From NCBI RefSeq assembly GCF_004028235.1, contig NZ_CP035037.1, positions 2,108,001 through 2,172,000 of the forward strand: a stretch of DNA of 64,000 bases, in the 5' to 3' direction. This DNA comes from Leucobacter muris. GTDB lineage: Bacteria; Actinomycetota; Actinomycetes; Actinomycetales; Microbacteriaceae. The position numbers and the translations under genes are program-made. The first letter of the stretch is position 1; the number at the start of each line of letters is the position of its first letter. Below, piece by piece: positions 18,502-28,120 of this stretch. Under the pieces are notes generated by a model. The model had not been told where the DNA came from, ran no database searches, and saw nothing but the letters and a program-made list of their open reading frames with translations.

Positions 18502-19586
18502 CAGAGCACCACCACCGATCGCAGCACGTTGCCGCCGCTCATCTTCGCGAACGCGGCCTCGACGTCGCCGAGGCCGATGCGCTCGGTGACGAAGCCCTCG
18601 AGGTCGAGGCGGCCCAGCTTGTACTGGTCGATGAGCATCTGGAAGTCGCGGCTGGGCAGGCAGTCGCCGTACCACGACGATTTCAGCGAGCCGCCGCGAC
18701 CGAAGACGTCGAGCAGGGGCAGTTCGAGCCTCATGTCGGGGGTGGGCACGCCGACGAGCACCACGCGCCCCGCGAGGTCGCGGGCGTAGAACGCCTGCTG
18801 GTAGGTCTCGGGCCGGCCCACGGCGTCGATCACGACGTCGGCGCCGAAGCCGCCGGTGAGGGCGCGGATCGCTTCGACCGGGTCTTCGTCGCGCGAGTTG
18901 ACGGTGCGAGTGGCGCCGAAGCGCTTCGCCTGCTCGAGCTTCGCGTCGTCGATGTCGACGGCGATGATGGTGGTCGCGCCGGCGAGCTGGGCGCCGGCGA
19001 TCGCGGCGGTTCCGACGCCGCCGCAGCCGATCACCGCGACCGACTCGCCGCGGCGCACCTCGCCGGTGTTGATCGCCGCGCCGATGCCGGCCATGATGCC
19101 GCAGCCGAGCAGGCCGACGGCGGCCGCGTCCGACTCCTCGTCGATCTTCGTGCACTGGCCGGCGGCGACGAGGGTCTTCTCGGCGAAGGAGCCGATGCCG
19201 AGCGCCGCCGACAGCTCGGTGCCGTCTTCGAGCGTCATCTTCTGCTTCGCATTGTGGGTGGCGAAGCAGTACTGCGGCTGCCCCTTGGCGCAGGCGCGGC
19301 ACTGGCCGCAGACGGCGCGCCAGTTCAGGATCACCCGGTCGCCCACCGCGACCTCGGTGACGCCCTCGCCGATCGCGGCGACGCGCGCGGTCGACTCGTG
19401 GCCGAGCAGGTACGGGAACTCGTCGCCGATGCCGCCCTGCTGGTAGTGGTAGTCGGTGTGGCAGACGCCGCAGCTGAGCACGTCGACCACCACCTCGCCC
19501 GGCCCCGGATCGGGCACGATCACCGTCTCGGTGGTGGCCGGCGCGTTCTTCTCGCGCACCACCACTCCCTGCACTCGATAGACCAC
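18501..19586 (-). CDS. mscR: Mycothiol-dependent formaldehyde dehydrogenase / S-nitrosomycothiol reductase
   Basis: Zinc alcohol dehydrogenase that oxidises the S-hydroxymethyl-mycothiol adduct. The 361 residues are closely MscR/AdhC-like: catalytic-zinc Cys and His in [10 protein letters not shown] and LLGHESTA, structural-zinc cysteines in [15 protein letters not shown], the characteristic [17 protein letters not shown], and the nucleotide fold [12 protein letters not shown]. The GTG at 19586 has AAGGGGGACC before it. It is first in an operon with the MBL hydrolase and sarcosine-oxidase-like genes, so it likely removes formaldehyde made by the third gene. Its presence implies a mycothiol-producing actinobacterium. 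Confidence 0.92.
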   Translation of the reverse strand: MVYRVQGVVVREKNAPATTETVIVPDPGPGEVVVDVLSCGVCHTDYHYQQGGIGDEFPYLLGHESTARVAAIGEGVTEVAVGDRVILNWRAVCGQCRACAKGQPQYCFATHNAKQKMTLEDGTELSAALGIGSFAEKTLVAAGQCTKIDEESDAAAVGLLGCGIMAGIGAAINTGEVRRGESVAVIGCGGVGTAAIAGAQLAGATTIIAVDIDDAKLEQAKRFGATRTVNSRDEDPVEAIRALTGGFGADVVIDAVGRPETYQQAFYARDLAGRVVLVGVPTPDMRLELPLLDVFGRGGSLKSSWYGDCLPSRDFQMLIDQYKLGRLDLEGFVTERIGLGDVEAAFAKMSGGNVLRSVVVL

Positions 19587-19701
19587 GCGGTCCCCCTTCG
19601 TCCGGCGGCGCCCCAGGTCACGGCGCCGTGCTCCTTCGAGCCTAGGCCGTCGCGGGCGATTCCTCATCTCCGGCGTGCGCGTGGGCGCGTACGACGCGCG
19701 A

Positions 19702-19733
19702 AGGCCTCGGATCCGCGACGGGATCCGAGGCCT
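19702..19733 (-). terminator. Terminator of the aromatic monooxygenase gene
   Basis: A perfect 13-bp stem, AGGCCTCGGATCC with its complement, around the six-base loop GCGACG. It starts about 23 bases beyond the stop codon at 19756 in the direction of transcription. Confidence 0.75.
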
Positions 19734-19755
19734 GCTGCTGCGCCCGATCGGGCGC

Positions 19756-21657
19756 TCAGCGTGCGAGGAGGATCGGCTCGAAGAACTCGGCGGTCCGCTC
19801 GGGGGCGTCGAGGGGGAGGATCGCCGAGACGTAGTGGTCGGGGCGCACGATCACGACGGCGCCGTCGCGGCTGATGCCGCGCTGCTCGAAGATGTCGTCT
19901 TCGGGCTTGGCCGCGTAGATCTTCTCGTAGTCGACGAGCTGGAAGGGGCCGGAGAGGGGGCGGAAGAGCTCGTCGAGCGCCATGATGTCGACGTCGTGGT
20001 GCTCCTGCTGCATGACCGCCTTCACGTCGAAGATCGAGTCGATGTCGTCGCCGGCCGGGGTGAATCGGCGGATCGGCGACTCGTCGGAGGTGCGCAGCCA
20101 CTCGGCCCAGCGTGCGAGCCGCTCGCCCGAGGCGTCGGCGAAGGCGTAGACGCGGAAGCGGCCGTCGGCGCGGTGGTGGTGGCCGATGTGCACGTCGACG
20201 GCGTCGGCGACGCGCGTGGTCATGACCGACTTGAAGCGCTTGCCGAGGGGGAAGCCGCTCGCGAGCTGCTGGTTCTCGGGGGCGCTCGTGATCATCGAGG
20301 GCTCGTACTCGGTCATGAACCCGGCGGGGAACTCGGCGGTCTGCACGTAGAAGTCGCGCAGCTGCGAGGGCGAGTCGAACTCCTCCGGCTTCTTCGCCAT
20401 GAGCGTCGACCACTCAAGGTCGAAGTCGATGAGGTTCTTCGCGGTGACCTGGCGCTCGTCGGAGTAGGTCTTCAGCAGCGACTCGGGGCTGCGGCCCTCG
20501 AGCACGTAGCCGAGCTTCCAGCCCAGGTTCCAGCCGTCCTGCATGGAGACGTTCATGCCCTGGCCCGCCTTGGCGCTGTGGGTGTGGCAGGCGTCGCCCA
20601 TGAGGAAGACGCGGGGCTTGCCGTCGGGCGAGGTCGCGGCGTCGTCGAAGCGGTCGGTGAGGCGGTGGGCCACCTCGTAGACGCTGTGCCAGGGCACGTC
20701 GCGCACGTCGAGCGTGTAGGGGTGCAGGATCGCGTTGGCCTGCGCGATGACGGCTTCGAGCGGGGTCTCGCGCACCCGGCCGCCGTCGTGCTCGTCGGTC
20801 TCGCCGAGGTCGACGTAGATGCGGCAGAGGTGGTTGCCCTCGCGGGGGATGTGCAGGATCGAGCCGGCTTCGGAGTTGATGATGCACTTCTTGCGGATGT
20901 CGGGGAAGTCGGTGCGCGGCAGCACGTCCATGACGCCCCACGCGTGCATCGAGGCGCCGCCCTGCAGGGAGCCGCCGATCGAGCGGCGCACGCCGGAGCG
21001 GGCGCCGTCGGCGCCGATGACGTACTTCGCCCGGACGGTGAACTCGTCGCCGGTGGAGACCTCCGAGTCGACGGTGTTGATGCCTGCACCGCTGTACCCG
21101 GAGACGCGGCGCAGGGTGACCTCGACGGGGTACTCGCCCTCGCCGACCTGCAGGTCGACGAACTCGTAGCCGTAGTCGACGTCGCCGCGCGCCGGGGCGC
21201 GGCGCGCGTACTCGGCGAAGTAGTCGATGACGCGGGCCTGGTTCACGATGAGGTGGGGGAACTCGCTGATGCCCTGCGGGTCGTCGGGGGTGAAGCCGGT
21301 GCGCACGATGTTCCGGGGGTTCTGGGGGTCGGGGTTCCAGAAGGCCGTCTCGGTGATCCGGTAGGCCTCTTTGGTGATCTCCTCGGCGAATCCGAAGGCC
21401 TGGAAGGTCTCGACGCTGCGCGCCTGGATGCCGTCGGCCTGGCCGAGCACGAGGCGACCGTCGCGGCGCTCGATGGTGCGGGTGACGATGTTCGGGAACT
21501 GGGCGAGCTGCGCCGCGGCCGTGATGCCGGCGGGGCCGGAGCCGACGATGAGCACGTCGATCTCGGAGGGGAGCTCTTCGGGTCGGTCGAGCCCGACGCC
21601 GGCCGCCGGCTGCACGCGCGGGTCGGTGGAGACGTATCCGTGATGATGGAACTGCAC
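19756..21657 (-). CDS. FAD-dependent aromatic hydroxylase (phenol 2-monooxygenase / 3-hydroxybenzoate 4-monooxygenase type)
   Basis: Class A flavoprotein hydroxylase using NAD(P)H and O2. The 633 residues have the FAD motif [19 protein letters not shown] (about 35-53), the DG-type motif [15 protein letters not shown], and the GD motif [24 protein letters not shown]-terminal thioredoxin-like domain, typical of phenol hydroxylase and MobA, fits the length of about 630-640 residues. It is divergent from an iclR gene whose operator overlaps the presumed promoter. An aromatic acid or phenol is the likely substrate; which one cannot be told. Confidence 0.88.
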   Translation of the reverse strand: MQFHHHGYVSTDPRVQPAAGVGLDRPEELPSEIDVLIVGSGPAGITAAAQLAQFPNIVTRTIERRDGRLVLGQADGIQARSVETFQAFGFAEEITKEAYRITETAFWNPDPQNPRNIVRTGFTPDDPQGISEFPHLIVNQARVIDYFAEYARRAPARGDVDYGYEFVDLQVGEGEYPVEVTLRRVSGYSGAGINTVDSEVSTGDEFTVRAKYVIGADGARSGVRRSIGGSLQGGASMHAWGVMDVLPRTDFPDIRKKCIINSEAGSILHIPREGNHLCRIYVDLGETDEHDGGRVRETPLEAVIAQANAILHPYTLDVRDVPWHSVYEVAHRLTDRFDDAATSPDGKPRVFLMGDACHTHSAKAGQGMNVSMQDGWNLGWKLGYVLEGRSPESLLKTYSDERQVTAKNLIDFDLEWSTLMAKKPEEFDSPSQLRDFYVQTAEFPAGFMTEYEPSMITSAPENQQLASGFPLGKRFKSVMTTRVADAVDVHIGHHHRADGRFRVYAFADASGERLARWAEWLRTSDESPIRRFTPAGDDIDSIFDVKAVMQQEHHDVDIMALDELFRPLSGPFQLVDYEKIYAAKPEDDIFEQRGISRDGAVVIVRPDHYVSAILPLDAPERTAEFFEPILLAR

Positions 21658-21692
21658 TGTTTCTCCTCACTGAGCGGGGCCGAGCCCAGCCT

Positions 21693-21707
21693 ATTCACTA
21701 TGTGAAT
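21693..21707. promoter_or_regulatory. Palindromic operator candidate for the IclR regulator
   Basis: ATTCAC and GTGAAT form a perfect 6-bp inverted repeat around TAT in the AT-rich divergent region between the monooxygenase and iclR genes. A minus-strand TAGGCT-like -10 box overlaps its edge, so binding would block or assist that promoter. Confidence 0.55.
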
Positions 21708-21798
21708 ATCAAGTTTGAATATCGCACAGCAAGAATAAACCGCGGCGCGCGATCGCACAACACCGTCCGGCAACAATTCCTACGGGAGAATATGCCCC

Positions 21799-22515
21799 AT
21801 GAACACTTCGTCCGCGAGGGGACCGGCGACCGCCGGATCGCAGACCCTCTCCCGGGGGCTGCAGGCGCTCGAGCTGCTCGGCGAGGCCGAGGCCCCACTC
21901 ACGATCAACGAGCTCGCCGAGGGGCTCGGGATCCACCGCTCCAACGCCTACCGCATCCTGCGCACGCTCGAGCAGCGCCGCTTCGTCGCGCGCGACGAGG
22001 CGGGCCGGATCCGCCTGGGGCCGAAGCTCACCGCGCTCGCCCGCGGCGTCGCCCCCGCGCTGCACACGGCCGCGACGCCCGCGATCACCGAGCTCGCCTA
22101 CCGACTCGGCATGACCGCCTTCCTGACGGTGCTCGACATCGACGAGGTGGTCACCCTGATCACGGTCGAGCCCTCGAATGCGACCGCCATCGCCAGAAAC
22201 CCCGGCGTGCGCCACCCCGTCGAACGGGGCGCCCCCGGCCACGCCATGGAGGCGTCGCTCTCGGCCGTCGAGCGCGAGCGCCTGCTCGGCAGCCCCGAGT
22301 TCGGCGAGGCCGCCCTCGCCGCGAAGCGCGACGGCTACGCGCTCAGCCGACACGAGGTCGTCGAGGGCGTGATGGGCGTCGCGGTGCCGCTGCGCATCCC
22401 CGGCGAGCCGCCGGCCGCGGTCGCGGTCGTGCACTTCTCGCTGCCCGAGTCGCTCGACGACATCGTCGGGGCACTGCAGGGCGCGGCGCGGGAGATCGCC
22501 CAGAATTACGCGTGA
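21799..22515 (+). CDS. IclR-family transcriptional regulator
   Basis: Regulator of 238 residues. The N-terminal winged helix-turn-helix (LTINELAEGLGIHRSNAYRILRTLEQRRFV) spans about 30-65, followed by the IclR effector domain with RHPVERGAPGHAMEAS and a conserved ALSRHEVVEGVMGVAVPL. It probably senses an aromatic intermediate and controls the divergent hydroxylase and perhaps the ThDP/TRAP genes downstream. The ATG follows GGGAG at about ten bases. Confidence 0.92.
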   Translation: MNTSSARGPATAGSQTLSRGLQALELLGEAEAPLTINELAEGLGIHRSNAYRILRTLEQRRFVARDEAGRIRLGPKLTALARGVAPALHTAATPAITELAYRLGMTAFLTVLDIDEVVTLITVEPSNATAIARNPGVRHPVERGAPGHAMEASLSAVERERLLGSPEFGEAALAAKRDGYALSRHEVVEGVMGVAVPLRIPGEPPAAVAVVHFSLPESLDDIVGALQGAAREIAQNYA

Positions 22516-22532
22516 GCCGCCGCGTTTATCAC

Positions 22533-22538
22533 TACAAT
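22533..22538 (+). promoter_or_regulatory. Candidate -10 box TACAAT for the ThDP enzyme gene
   Basis: TACAAT lies 18 bases after the iclR stop and would give a transcript starting near 22545, with a leader of about 135 bases. The -35 region (22510-22515) is a poor match. Confidence 0.4.
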
Positions 22539-22553
22539 GGGTGCGTCCAGCTC

Positions 22554-22629
22554 GGTCGGGTGATTTCCGACCCGGCCGGCTAAGGCGCTCGAAAAAGGGG
22601 CGCTGCTGTCGCTGAGGCACGGTTGCCTC
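22554..22629 (+). promoter_or_regulatory. Structured leader with three successive hairpins
   Basis: GGTCGG/CCGACC (22554-22559, 22567-22572), a GCGC/GCGC stem around an A-rich loop (22585-22603), and GAGGCA/TGCCTC with loop CGGT (22614-22629) follow each other before the ThDP gene. The first may end iclR transcripts. The set could be an attenuator or riboswitch-like leader, but it lacks TPP-riboswitch consensus elements. Confidence 0.35.
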
Positions 22630-22680
22630 CCGACGAGACATACACGGTTCCCACTCCATCGAATCTTTCAAGGATCTGTG

Positions 22681-24492
22681 ATGTCCGCTTCTGCGACCCC
22701 TTCGCTCACCCGTGCCCTCGCGGCAGCCCTCGCCCGGCACGCCGACCACAGCTTCGGCCTCATGGGCAACGGCAACGCCCACCTCATCGAGCACCTCGCC
22801 CAGGTCGGCGTGCCCTACACCGCCGTGCGACACGAGGCCGGCACCGTCGCCGCCGCCGACGCCTACACCAGGGTGAGCGGCAGGCTCGCGATCGCCACCA
22901 CCACCTACGGCGCGGGGTTCACCAACACGCTCACGGCGCTGGCCGAGGCCGCCCAGGCCCGCACGCCCATGCTCGTCGTCGTGGGCGACGCGCCGAGCGG
23001 CGGCCCCCGCCCCTGGGACGTCGACCAGGAGATGCTCGCCGCGGCGCTCGGCGTGCGCACCCACATGCTCTCGGTCGCGAACATCGACCGCACCGTGGAT
23101 CGAGCGGTGGCCTACGCGCAGCGCGTGCGCCGCCCCGTCGTGCTCGGCATCCCCTACGACCTCGTCTCGGCGCCCGCCGTCGAACCGCAGCCGGCGGCCG
23201 GCGCGAACAGCGCCCCCTCCCCCGGCATCGACCTCGGCGATCCCGCCGTGCTGGCCTCGCTCAGCGCGTCGGTCGCCGACGTGGCGGGGCACGCCGCCGC
23301 CCCTGCCGTCGCACCCCAGCCGGAGCGGCTGGGCGGCCCGGCCGGCCACCAGCTCGAGGCCGCGGTGCGCGCGCTGCTCGAGGCCGAGCGGCCGGTGGTA
23401 CTGGCCGGCCGCGGTGCGCACCTCTCCGGCGCCTCGGCCGAGCTCGGCGCGATCGCCGACGCGCTCGGCGCGCTCACCGCCACGACGGCACTGGCCCGCA
23501 GCATCTTCCCCGCCGCCCGCTTCGACCTCGGCGTGACCGGCGGCTTCGGCCAGCAGGCCGCGATGGAGACCATCGAGCTGGCCGACGTGGTGCTGGTGGT
23601 CGGCGCGAGCCTGAATCAGTTCACGATGCGCTTCGGCGACCTCTTCGGACCGGGCGCCACCGTGATCCGCATCGACGACGAGCAGGTCTCCCCGCCCAAG
23701 ACGAACCGCCCGATCACGCACCTGCTGCTGCAGGGCGATGCCCGCGCGACGCTCGAGACTCTGCGGGGCGCCCTGGTCGACGCGGGCCGTCTGCCGAGCG
23801 GGTGGCGCGAGAGCGTGCTCGGGCTCGAGCCCGGCGGCGCCCTCCGCGTGCGCGACGACGGCCTGCTCGCCCACCCCGACGGCATCTGCGCCGACGGCCG
23901 CCTCGATCCCCGGGCGGTGGCCGCGCGGCTCGACGAGCTGCTGCCCGCGAACCGCCACGTCACCACCGACGGCGGCCACTTCATCGGCTGGGCCAACACG
24001 CGGTGGCACGTGGCCTCGCCCGAGCGCATGATCATGGTCGGCACCGCCTATCAGACCATCGGCCTCGGCTTCCCGACCGTGGCGGGCGTCGCCGCCGCGG
24101 CCCCGGGCACGACGACGGTGCTGAGCACGGGCGACGGCGGCGGTCTGATGGCGCTCGCGGATCTCGAGACCGCGATCCGCACCTCGCCGAGCGGCGTGAT
24201 CGTGGTCTGGAACGACGGCGCCTACGGCGCGGAGGTGCACCTCTACGGAGCGATGGGGCTCGGACAGGATCCCATGCTCATCCCCGACGTCGACTTCGCA
24301 GGGCTCGCGACCGCGCTCGGCGCGCAGGGCGTGCGCGTGCAGCGCCTCGAGGACCTCGATGCGCTGAGCGCCTGGACGGCCGCCGGCGCTCAGGGCACGA
24401 TCCTGCTCGACTGCCGCGTCTCCCGCAGCGTCGTCGCCGAGTACCAGCGCGAGATCCAGCGCGTCAACGGTCTCGACGTGCCGGCCGAGTAG
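22681..24492 (+). CDS. Thiamine-diphosphate-dependent enzyme (acetolactate synthase / decarboxylase family)
   Basis: Carboligase or 2-oxoacid decarboxylase of 603 residues. The N-terminal pyrimidine-binding domain has the catalytic Glu52 in AVRHEAGTVAAADAYTR. The middle domain is nucleotide-like, and the C-terminal domain shows the ThDP/Mg motif from GDGGGLMALADLE to NDGAYGAEVH. ATG 22681 is preferred because AAGGA lies at proper spacing. It sits between an iclR gene and a TRAP transporter, next to an aromatic hydroxylase. A benzoylformate-decarboxylase-like role on an aromatic 2-oxoacid is possible but not shown. Confidence 0.88.
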   Translation: MSASATPSLTRALAAALARHADHSFGLMGNGNAHLIEHLAQVGVPYTAVRHEAGTVAAADAYTRVSGRLAIATTTYGAGFTNTLTALAEAAQARTPMLVVVGDAPSGGPRPWDVDQEMLAAALGVRTHMLSVANIDRTVDRAVAYAQRVRRPVVLGIPYDLVSAPAVEPQPAAGANSAPSPGIDLGDPAVLASLSASVADVAGHAAAPAVAPQPERLGGPAGHQLEAAVRALLEAERPVVLAGRGAHLSGASAELGAIADALGALTATTALARSIFPAARFDLGVTGGFGQQAAMETIELADVVLVVGASLNQFTMRFGDLFGPGATVIRIDDEQVSPPKTNRPITHLLLQGDARATLETLRGALVDAGRLPSGWRESVLGLEPGGALRVRDDGLLAHPDGICADGRLDPRAVAARLDELLPANRHVTTDGGHFIGWANTRWHVASPERMIMVGTAYQTIGLGFPTVAGVAAAAPGTTTVLSTGDGGGLMALADLETAIRTSPSGVIVVWNDGAYGAEVHLYGAMGLGQDPMLIPDVDFAGLATALGAQGVRVQRLEDLDALSAWTAAGAQGTILLDCRVSRSVVAEYQREIQRVNGLDVPAE

Positions 24493-24513
24493 CCGGTCGC
24501 GCACTGCGCCCCC

Positions 24514-24547
24514 GCCGCCCCCGTCGCTCTCGAGCGGCGGGGGCGGC
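24514..24547 (+). terminator. Hairpin after the ThDP enzyme gene
   Basis: GCCGCCCCCG (24514-24523) pairs with CGGGGGCGGC (24538-24547), about 20 bases after the stop codon. Confidence 0.6.
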
Positions 24548-24630
24548 GTCGTTCTCCGGGCGACGTCGCCCGTCCGCTTTGCCACGACCGGGTCGTTTCC
24601 CATGCCGATACATCGATATACCGTTGGTTC

Positions 24631-24660
24631 TTGATCACTCTCCGATGCCTTCGCTATGAA
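24631..24660 (+). promoter_or_regulatory. Candidate promoter of the TRAP transporter operon
   Basis: TTGATC (24631-24636) and TATGAA (24655-24660) are 18 bases apart within a locally AT-rich stretch, 24600-24730. The same region has the related ATCGATATACC and GATCGTATATC and a second TTGACC. Which pair is used is uncertain. Confidence 0.4.
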
Positions 24661-24798
24661 AGATCACAGATTAGACACGATCGTATATCTGGCTTCGATA
24701 GTTGACCTCGGTGTGTAGATAATGAATGCGCGAAGTGCGCGGGGGCTCGGCGCACCGGTCGCAGCAGAACACCGATCTGCTCATTTCAAGGAGGAACC

Positions 24799-25929
24799 AT
24801 GACCACAGCCCGACTGACGACGCCCGCCCTGGCACTCGCCGCCGCGGGTCTGCTCACGCTCACGGCCTGCAGCGGCGGCGCCGACGAGGCCGCCCCCGCC
24901 GAGAGCCGCGAGAGCGTCACCGTCAACGCCATGACGATGGTGCTGCCGAACACCCCGAGCGCCCCCGCCATCGAGTGGTTCTTCAGCGAGCTCGAGCAGC
25001 GCTCCGACGGGCGCATCACGGTCGACCGCACCGAGCCCGAGTCGATCTGCAAGGCCCCCGAGATCGCCGAGTGCGTGCGCGACGGCCGCGCCGACGTGGG
25101 CGTCTCGATCTCCGACTACTCGGCCTCGATGTTCCCCTCGATGTCGGTCGCGGGCATCCCCTTCATGGTGAACGACCCGCAGGCCCTCATGGAGGCCCTC
25201 TACGAGGTCAACCTCAACAACGAGTCGGCCGTCGCCCAGTGGGACGACATGGGCATCGAGTTCATGGGCGCCTGGAGCCCGGGCACCACCATCATCGGCT
25301 CGAACGGCCCCGTCGACGGCATCGCCGATCTCAACGGCCTCAAGCTGCGCGCCATCGGATCGTCGCTGCCCGCCGCCTTCGACGCCGTCGGCGCGAACGT
25401 CGTCTCGATGCCGGCCGCCGAGACCTACGAGAACATCGAGCGCGGTGTGGCCGACGCGGTGTCGTGGACGCTCGACGGCCCCGTCGACTACAAGCTCATG
25501 GAGCAGCTCGACACCTGGACCGACCCCGGCGTCGGCGCTTACACCACCTTCGCACTCTGGATGAACCAGGACTTCTACGACGGCCTGCCCGCCGACCTGC
25601 GCGCCATCGTCGACGAGGTGCGCGACGACTTCAACCGCGGCGCCGCCATCGAGCAGTTCAACTCGGTCAACGACGAGCAGTGCACCGCGCTCATCGACTT
25701 CCCCAACACGAAGAGCCTCACCGCGTGGAGCGCGGCCGCGACGGCCGAGTGGAAGGACCTCGTACAGGATCAGCTCATCGCGGACTACGTGCAGCAGGCA
25801 GAAGCCGACGGCCTCGCCGACGCGCAGGGCTACTTCGACGCCTATGTCGAAGCGCTCGAGCAGGCGGGCGCGGGCGCGCAGGGCGACGACCCGGTGTCCA
25901 CCTGCATCACCCGCTTCGAGGAGAAGTAA
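24799..25929 (+). CDS. dctP: TRAP transporter substrate-binding protein (DctP family)
   Basis: Periplasmic-type receptor of a tripartite carboxylate uptake system, here lipid-anchored. The 376 residues begin with a signal peptide and lipobox LTAC (Cys24). The DctP fold is indicated by VGVSISDYSASMFPSMSVAGIPFMV, GLKLRAIGSS and YENIERGVADAVSWTLDG. AAGGAGG lies six bases before the ATG. The ligand is probably a carboxylate; given the neighbours it may be aromatic. Confidence 0.88.
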   Translation: MTTARLTTPALALAAAGLLTLTACSGGADEAAPAESRESVTVNAMTMVLPNTPSAPAIEWFFSELEQRSDGRITVDRTEPESICKAPEIAECVRDGRADVGVSISDYSASMFPSMSVAGIPFMVNDPQALMEALYEVNLNNESAVAQWDDMGIEFMGAWSPGTTIIGSNGPVDGIADLNGLKLRAIGSSLPAAFDAVGANVVSMPAAETYENIERGVADAVSWTLDGPVDYKLMEQLDTWTDPGVGAYTTFALWMNQDFYDGLPADLRAIVDEVRDDFNRGAAIEQFNSVNDEQCTALIDFPNTKSLTAWSAAATAEWKDLVQDQLIADYVQQAEADGLADAQGYFDAYVEALEQAGAGAQGDDPVSTCITRFEEK

Positions 25930-25943
25930 CCGCTCCCCGATCT

Positions 25944-25978
25944 GCGCGGGTCCGGATCCTCACGGTCCGGACCCGCGC
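25944..25978 (+). terminator. Intercistronic hairpin between dctP and dctQ
   Basis: A perfect 13-bp stem, GCGCGGGTCCGGA and its complement, around a nine-base loop, 15 bases after dctP. Because dctQM follow without another clear promoter, it probably acts as a partial terminator or mRNA stabiliser that raises receptor over membrane subunits. Confidence 0.7.
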
Positions 25979-26007
25979 TCATCGCGCTCGAGAGAGAAAC
26001 AGACACC

Positions 26008-26640
26008 ATGAAGAGATTCGTGCTCGGAACGAGCTCATTCCTCGGCGTGCTGGCGACGCTCGCGACCGTCACGATGATGGTCGCCATCACCGTCGACGTG
26101 ATCGCCCGCGGGGTCAGCGGCGCCTCCATCCCCGGCGTGCTCGAACTCGGGGAGACCGTGCTCGTGGCCGCCGTCTTCCTGGGGCTCGCCTACACGGGCG
26201 CCACCAACGGCCACATCGCCGTCGATCTGGTCACCGACCGGCTGCCCCGCCGCGCGAGCCGCTGGGTCGTCGCGTTCGGCTGGTCCTCCACCGCCCTCAT
26301 CCTGCTCTGGCTCGCCTACGCGACCGGAGCGCGCGCGCTCGAATCGACCGAGAAGAACGAGTCGCGCATGGGCCTCGTCAACTGGCCGCTGTGGCCGGCG
26401 CGCTGGCTCATCGTCGTCGGCATCGTCGCGATGCTGCTCGTCGCCGTCGTCAACGTCGCCCGCCTCGTGCGCGGCAAGGAGGTGCTCGGCTACCAGAGCT
26501 TCGAGACGACCGTCACCGACACCACCTCGTTGCAGGTCGCGGTGCAGGAGCGCGAGGACATCTCGTCGCTCACCGCGGCGAACGAACCCGTCATCGTCGC
26601 CGACGACGAGACGAACCGGAAGGATGCGAGCGATGCATAA
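26008..26640 (+). CDS. dctQ: TRAP transporter small permease (DctQ family)
   Basis: Small membrane subunit of 210 residues with four hydrophobic helices, including VTMMVAITVDVIARGVSG and LELGETVLVAAVFLGLAYT, which are typical DctQ segments. The C-terminal 50 residues are hydrophilic and longer than usual. Its 3' end overlaps the dctM start by eight bases. Confidence 0.88.
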   Translation: MKRFVLGTSSFLGVLATLATVTMMVAITVDVIARGVSGASIPGVLELGETVLVAAVFLGLAYTGATNGHIAVDLVTDRLPRRASRWVVAFGWSSTALILLWLAYATGARALESTEKNESRMGLVNWPLWPARWLIVVGIVAMLLVAVVNVARLVRGKEVLGYQSFETTVTDTTSLQVAVQEREDISSLTAANEPVIVADDETNRKDASDA

Positions 26641-28031
26641 CGGCCCCCTCGTCATTGCGATCATCCTGCTGCTGCTCGCGCTGCTCGCCACCCGCATGCC
26701 CGCCGCGTTCGCACTCGGGCTCTCGGGCGCCGTGGGCCTGCTGCTGCTGCGCGACTTCGACTTCGCCACCAACATGCTGGGTGCGATCCCGTTCGACGAC
26801 ACCGCGAAGTTCACGCTCACGATCATCCCCATGTTCATCCTCATGGGCATGTTCGCCATGAAGGCGAAGATCGCCGAGCAGGTGTTCGCGGTCGCGGCGC
26901 ACGCCTTCCGCAGGCTGCCCGGCGGCCTCGGCGTCGCGACGGTCATGGCGTGCGCCGGCTTCGCCGCCGTCTCGGGGTCGTCGATCGGCACCACCGCCAC
27001 CATGTCGAAGCTCTCCGTGGGCGAGATGCGCAAGCACGGCTACCCCACCCCGCTCGCCACCGCGAGCGTCGCGGTCGCCGGCACCCTCGGCGTGCTGATC
27101 CCGCCGAGCATCATCCTGGTGCTCTTCTCGATCATGACGAGCGAATCGGTGGCCAAGATGTTCGCCGCCGGCATCATTCCGGGGGTCATGTCGGCGCTCG
27201 TCTACTCCGCCTACATGATGGTCGCGGGTCGCAAGGCCCTCAAGCGTCGCGCCGACGCCGACGCATCGCTCGAGACCGCTCTCGAGGCCGCGTCGGGCAA
27301 GGACGACGCGGCGAGCGCGACGCGCGAGCGGCGGGCCGACGAGAGCGCGACCCGCTACCGCGACCTGCCGAAGCGCGGTCTCGTCTACATCGTGATCCTC
27401 TTCGGCGTGGTGCTCGGCGGCATGTACTCGGGCATCGTCACCCCCACCGAGTCGGCCGCCATCGGCGCCCTCGCGGCGATGGTGATGGTGCTCATCGAGA
27501 ACATGCGCTCAGGCGCGAGGGCCACCCTGCACGCGATCGTCGACGCGCTCAAGGAGACGGCCGGCACCACCTCGATGGTCTTCGCGATCATCGTGGGCTC
27601 GGCGATCCTGTCGGTCTTCTTCGTCGCCGCCAAGGTGCCGCAGATGCTCACCGCCGGCATCGTCGACGCGGGTCTCGACCCGCACCTGACGATGGCGATC
27701 CTGCTGCTGGCGCTGCTGCCCCCTCGGCATGGCGCTCGAGTCGCTGTCGATCCTGGTGATCACCGTGCCGCTGCTCGCGCCCGTCGCGGCCGAGCTCGGC
27801 TTCGACAACATCTGGCTCGGCATCCTGGTCGTGAAGCTCATCGAGATCGGCATGGTGACGCCGCCGGTCGGCATCAGCTGCTTCGTGGTCTCGGGCACGT
27901 CGGGGGTCAAGGTCACCGAGGTGTTCCGCGGCGTCCTGCCGTTCGTGCTGCTCGACCTCGCGGTCGTCGCGGTGCTGTTCGCCGTGCCCGACATCATCCT
28001 GTGGCTGCCGTCGCTCGTGGTCAACTACTAG
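26633..28031 (+). CDS. dctM: TRAP transporter large permease (DctM family), frameshifted
   Basis: Main membrane subunit with about twelve helices; typical segments are IIPMFILMGMFAM, GFAAVSGSSIGTTATM and GVLIPPSIILVLFSI. The frame breaks in a C5 run at 27719-27723. Deleting one base joins MAILLLALLP to LGMALESLSILVITVP and continues to the stop at 28031, giving about 465 residues, slightly longer than usual because of a charged loop near residue 230. The ATG at 26633 is preferred over 26624 on ribosome-binding-site spacing. Probably a sequencing error, otherwise the transporter is inactive. Confidence 0.87.
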
Positions 28032-28120
28032 CGGCGCCCGTCGCGGCGCCCCCGCGTCTCCGCGCCCGGGCGGCGCGCCGGCGCAGTGATTCGGCAGGGC
28101 GCCGACGCGACACGGCCGGA

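Noticed and set aside
22545..22680. TPP riboswitch before the thiamine-diphosphate enzyme gene
   Set aside because: The conserved CUGAGA and related TPP-aptamer segments are absent, and ThDP-using enzymes are not usually controlled this way.
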